From NCBI RefSeq assembly GCF_030503735.1, contig NZ_CP073096.1, positions 620,001-684,000 on the forward strand: 64,000 nt of DNA, read 5' to 3'. Below the pieces are notes generated by a model. The model worked only from the letters and a program-made list of their open reading frames with translations, was not told the DNA's origin and made no database searches. The translations under genes were made by a program, and so were the position numbers. Shown one piece after another: positions 63,375 to 64,000 of the stretch; position 1 is the first letter of the stretch, and the number at the start of each line of letters is the position of its first letter. This DNA is from Corynebacterium tuberculostearicum (GTDB lineage: Bacteria > Actinomycetota > Actinomycetes > Mycobacteriales > Mycobacteriaceae).

Positions 63375-64000
63375 ATGACTGATAAGAAGAAGATTCTGTA
63401 CATCGGTGGACACGGCAAGGTCGGACAGCTCACCGCCCCTAAACTGGTTGATGCCGGCCACGACGTCCACTCCCTCATCCGCAACCCAGAGCAGAAGGCC
63501 GAGATTGAAAAGCTCGGCGCGACCCCGGTTATGGCGGATATTACTGAACAAACCGTGGGTCAGTGGGCAGAGCTTTTCGCCGCTTATGACGCTGTAGTCT
63601 GGGGCGCCGGTAATGGCGGCCGAGGTGGGGCAGACCTCACCTGGTCCGTCGACCGCGATGGCGCCCTCGCTACCCTCGACGCGATGGACAAGTTGCAGCA
63701 GGAGGGCAAGAAAGTGCCTGCCTATGTGATGATCTCTTACGTCGGCTCCCAGGTAGCAACCACGGATCCTGCCGATGAGAAGTGGTATGCCTATGTGGAG
63801 TCTAAGAAGGAAGTAGACAACCGCCTTGTACAGGCCAGCTACCCGCACCTCATACTCAAGCCAGCGATGCTGACCGAGGAGCCAGCCAAGGGCATTGAGC
63901 AGATTGAGGATAAGATGCTGAAGGAGTCTCTGACTTCTTCCCGCGAGCTGGTTGCGGACGTCATCGTCGAGGCCCTTGGCCGCGAAAACCTGCCGGAATC
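63375..64000 (+). CDS. NAD(P)-dependent SDR family oxidoreductase, N-terminal part
   Basis: The visible 208 codons encode an atypical SDR / NAD(P)H-binding protein: the Rossmann start KKILYIGGHGKVGQLTAPKL, VHSLIRNPEQKAEIEKLGA and the YDAVVWGAGNGG strand. The active-site-like Tyr lies in YAYVESKKEVDNRL (about 136-149). The gene runs off the window end, so the C-terminus and total length are unknown. TACGGT eight bases before the ATG (63361-63366) fits the leaderless pattern; GAGG lies one base before the ATG, too close to act as a ribosome binding site. Substrate unknown; homologues are annotated as sugar epimerases or NmrA-like regulators. Confidence 0.85.
   Translation, partial: MTDKKKILYIGGHGKVGQLTAPKLVDAGHDVHSLIRNPEQKAEIEKLGATPVMADITEQTVGQWAELFAAYDAVVWGAGNGGRGGADLTWSVDRDGALATLDAMDKLQQEGKKVPAYVMISYVGSQVATTDPADEKWYAYVESKKEVDNRLVQASYPHLILKPAMLTEEPAKGIEQIEDKMLKESLTSSRELVADVIVEALGRENLPE

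Overview
The window is one contiguous piece of an actinobacterial chromosome, almost certainly Corynebacterium. Evidence: actinobacterial-type integration host factor (mihF), type 2 PyrF, an OpcA partner for glucose-6-phosphate dehydrogenase, the mannosyltransferase MptB of lipomannan synthesis, SufR-SufBDCSUT, a McbR-type operator in front of metK, and a gene order that I recall for Corynebacterium glutamicum (efp-nusB / pyrR-carB-pyrF / mihF-gmk-rpoZ-coaBC-metK-priA / def-fmt-rsmB-rpe-rib / uvrC-rapZ-yvcK-whiA / gap-pgk-tpi-secG / tkt-tal-zwf-opcA-pgl / ctaB-qor-ctaA / mptB / suf). Coding density is very high, and I see no insertion sequence, prophage, CRISPR array, tRNA or rRNA. The species is not identifiable by eye.

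Layout. 1-4.6 kb: 3' end of efp, nusB, a PPK2 kinase, two tandem YbjN proteins and a TIGR01777 epimerase on the minus strand. 4.6-13 kb: the complete UMP pathway from carbamoyl phosphate to UMP except pyrD and pyrE, headed by a PyrR RNA element that overlaps the first ribosome binding site. 13-19.3 kb: mihF, gmk, rpoZ, coaBC, metK and an ATPase-dead priA. 19.4-27.3 kb: def-fmt-rsmB and a rpe-ribD-ribC-ribBA-ribH riboflavin operon ending in a PH-domain membrane protein. 27.3-32.4 kb: uvrC-rapZ-yvcK-whiA. 32.5-38.3 kb: lactate permease divergent from gap-pgk-tpiA-secG (no ppc). 38.4-45 kb, minus strand: pentose phosphate cluster tkt-tal-zwf-opcA-pgl. 45.3-52 kb: ctaB, qor, ctaA, and a mptB-ABC transporter operon. 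52-58.5 kb: sufR-B-D-C-S-U-T. 58.6-64 kb: an ABC-F ATPase, a DUF2254 membrane protein, the UPF0210/ACT pair and a partial SDR gene.

The window is mostly conserved housekeeping DNA. I found no convincing new multi-gene system. The points worth a second look are regulatory or evolutionary: a PyrR leader with nested inverted repeats, a McbR operator, a palindrome at the suf promoter, an inverted repeat over the likely gap promoter, a structured leader before mihF, a set of TANNNT-N7/8-start leaderless promoters, the absence of ppc between tpiA and secG, a terminator/promoter between tal and zwf, and enzymes with lost catalytic residues (PriA, RapZ, the CoaC half of CoaBC). Start codons were often moved inward from the longest frame where a Shine-Dalgarno sequence or a leaderless promoter decides the issue.
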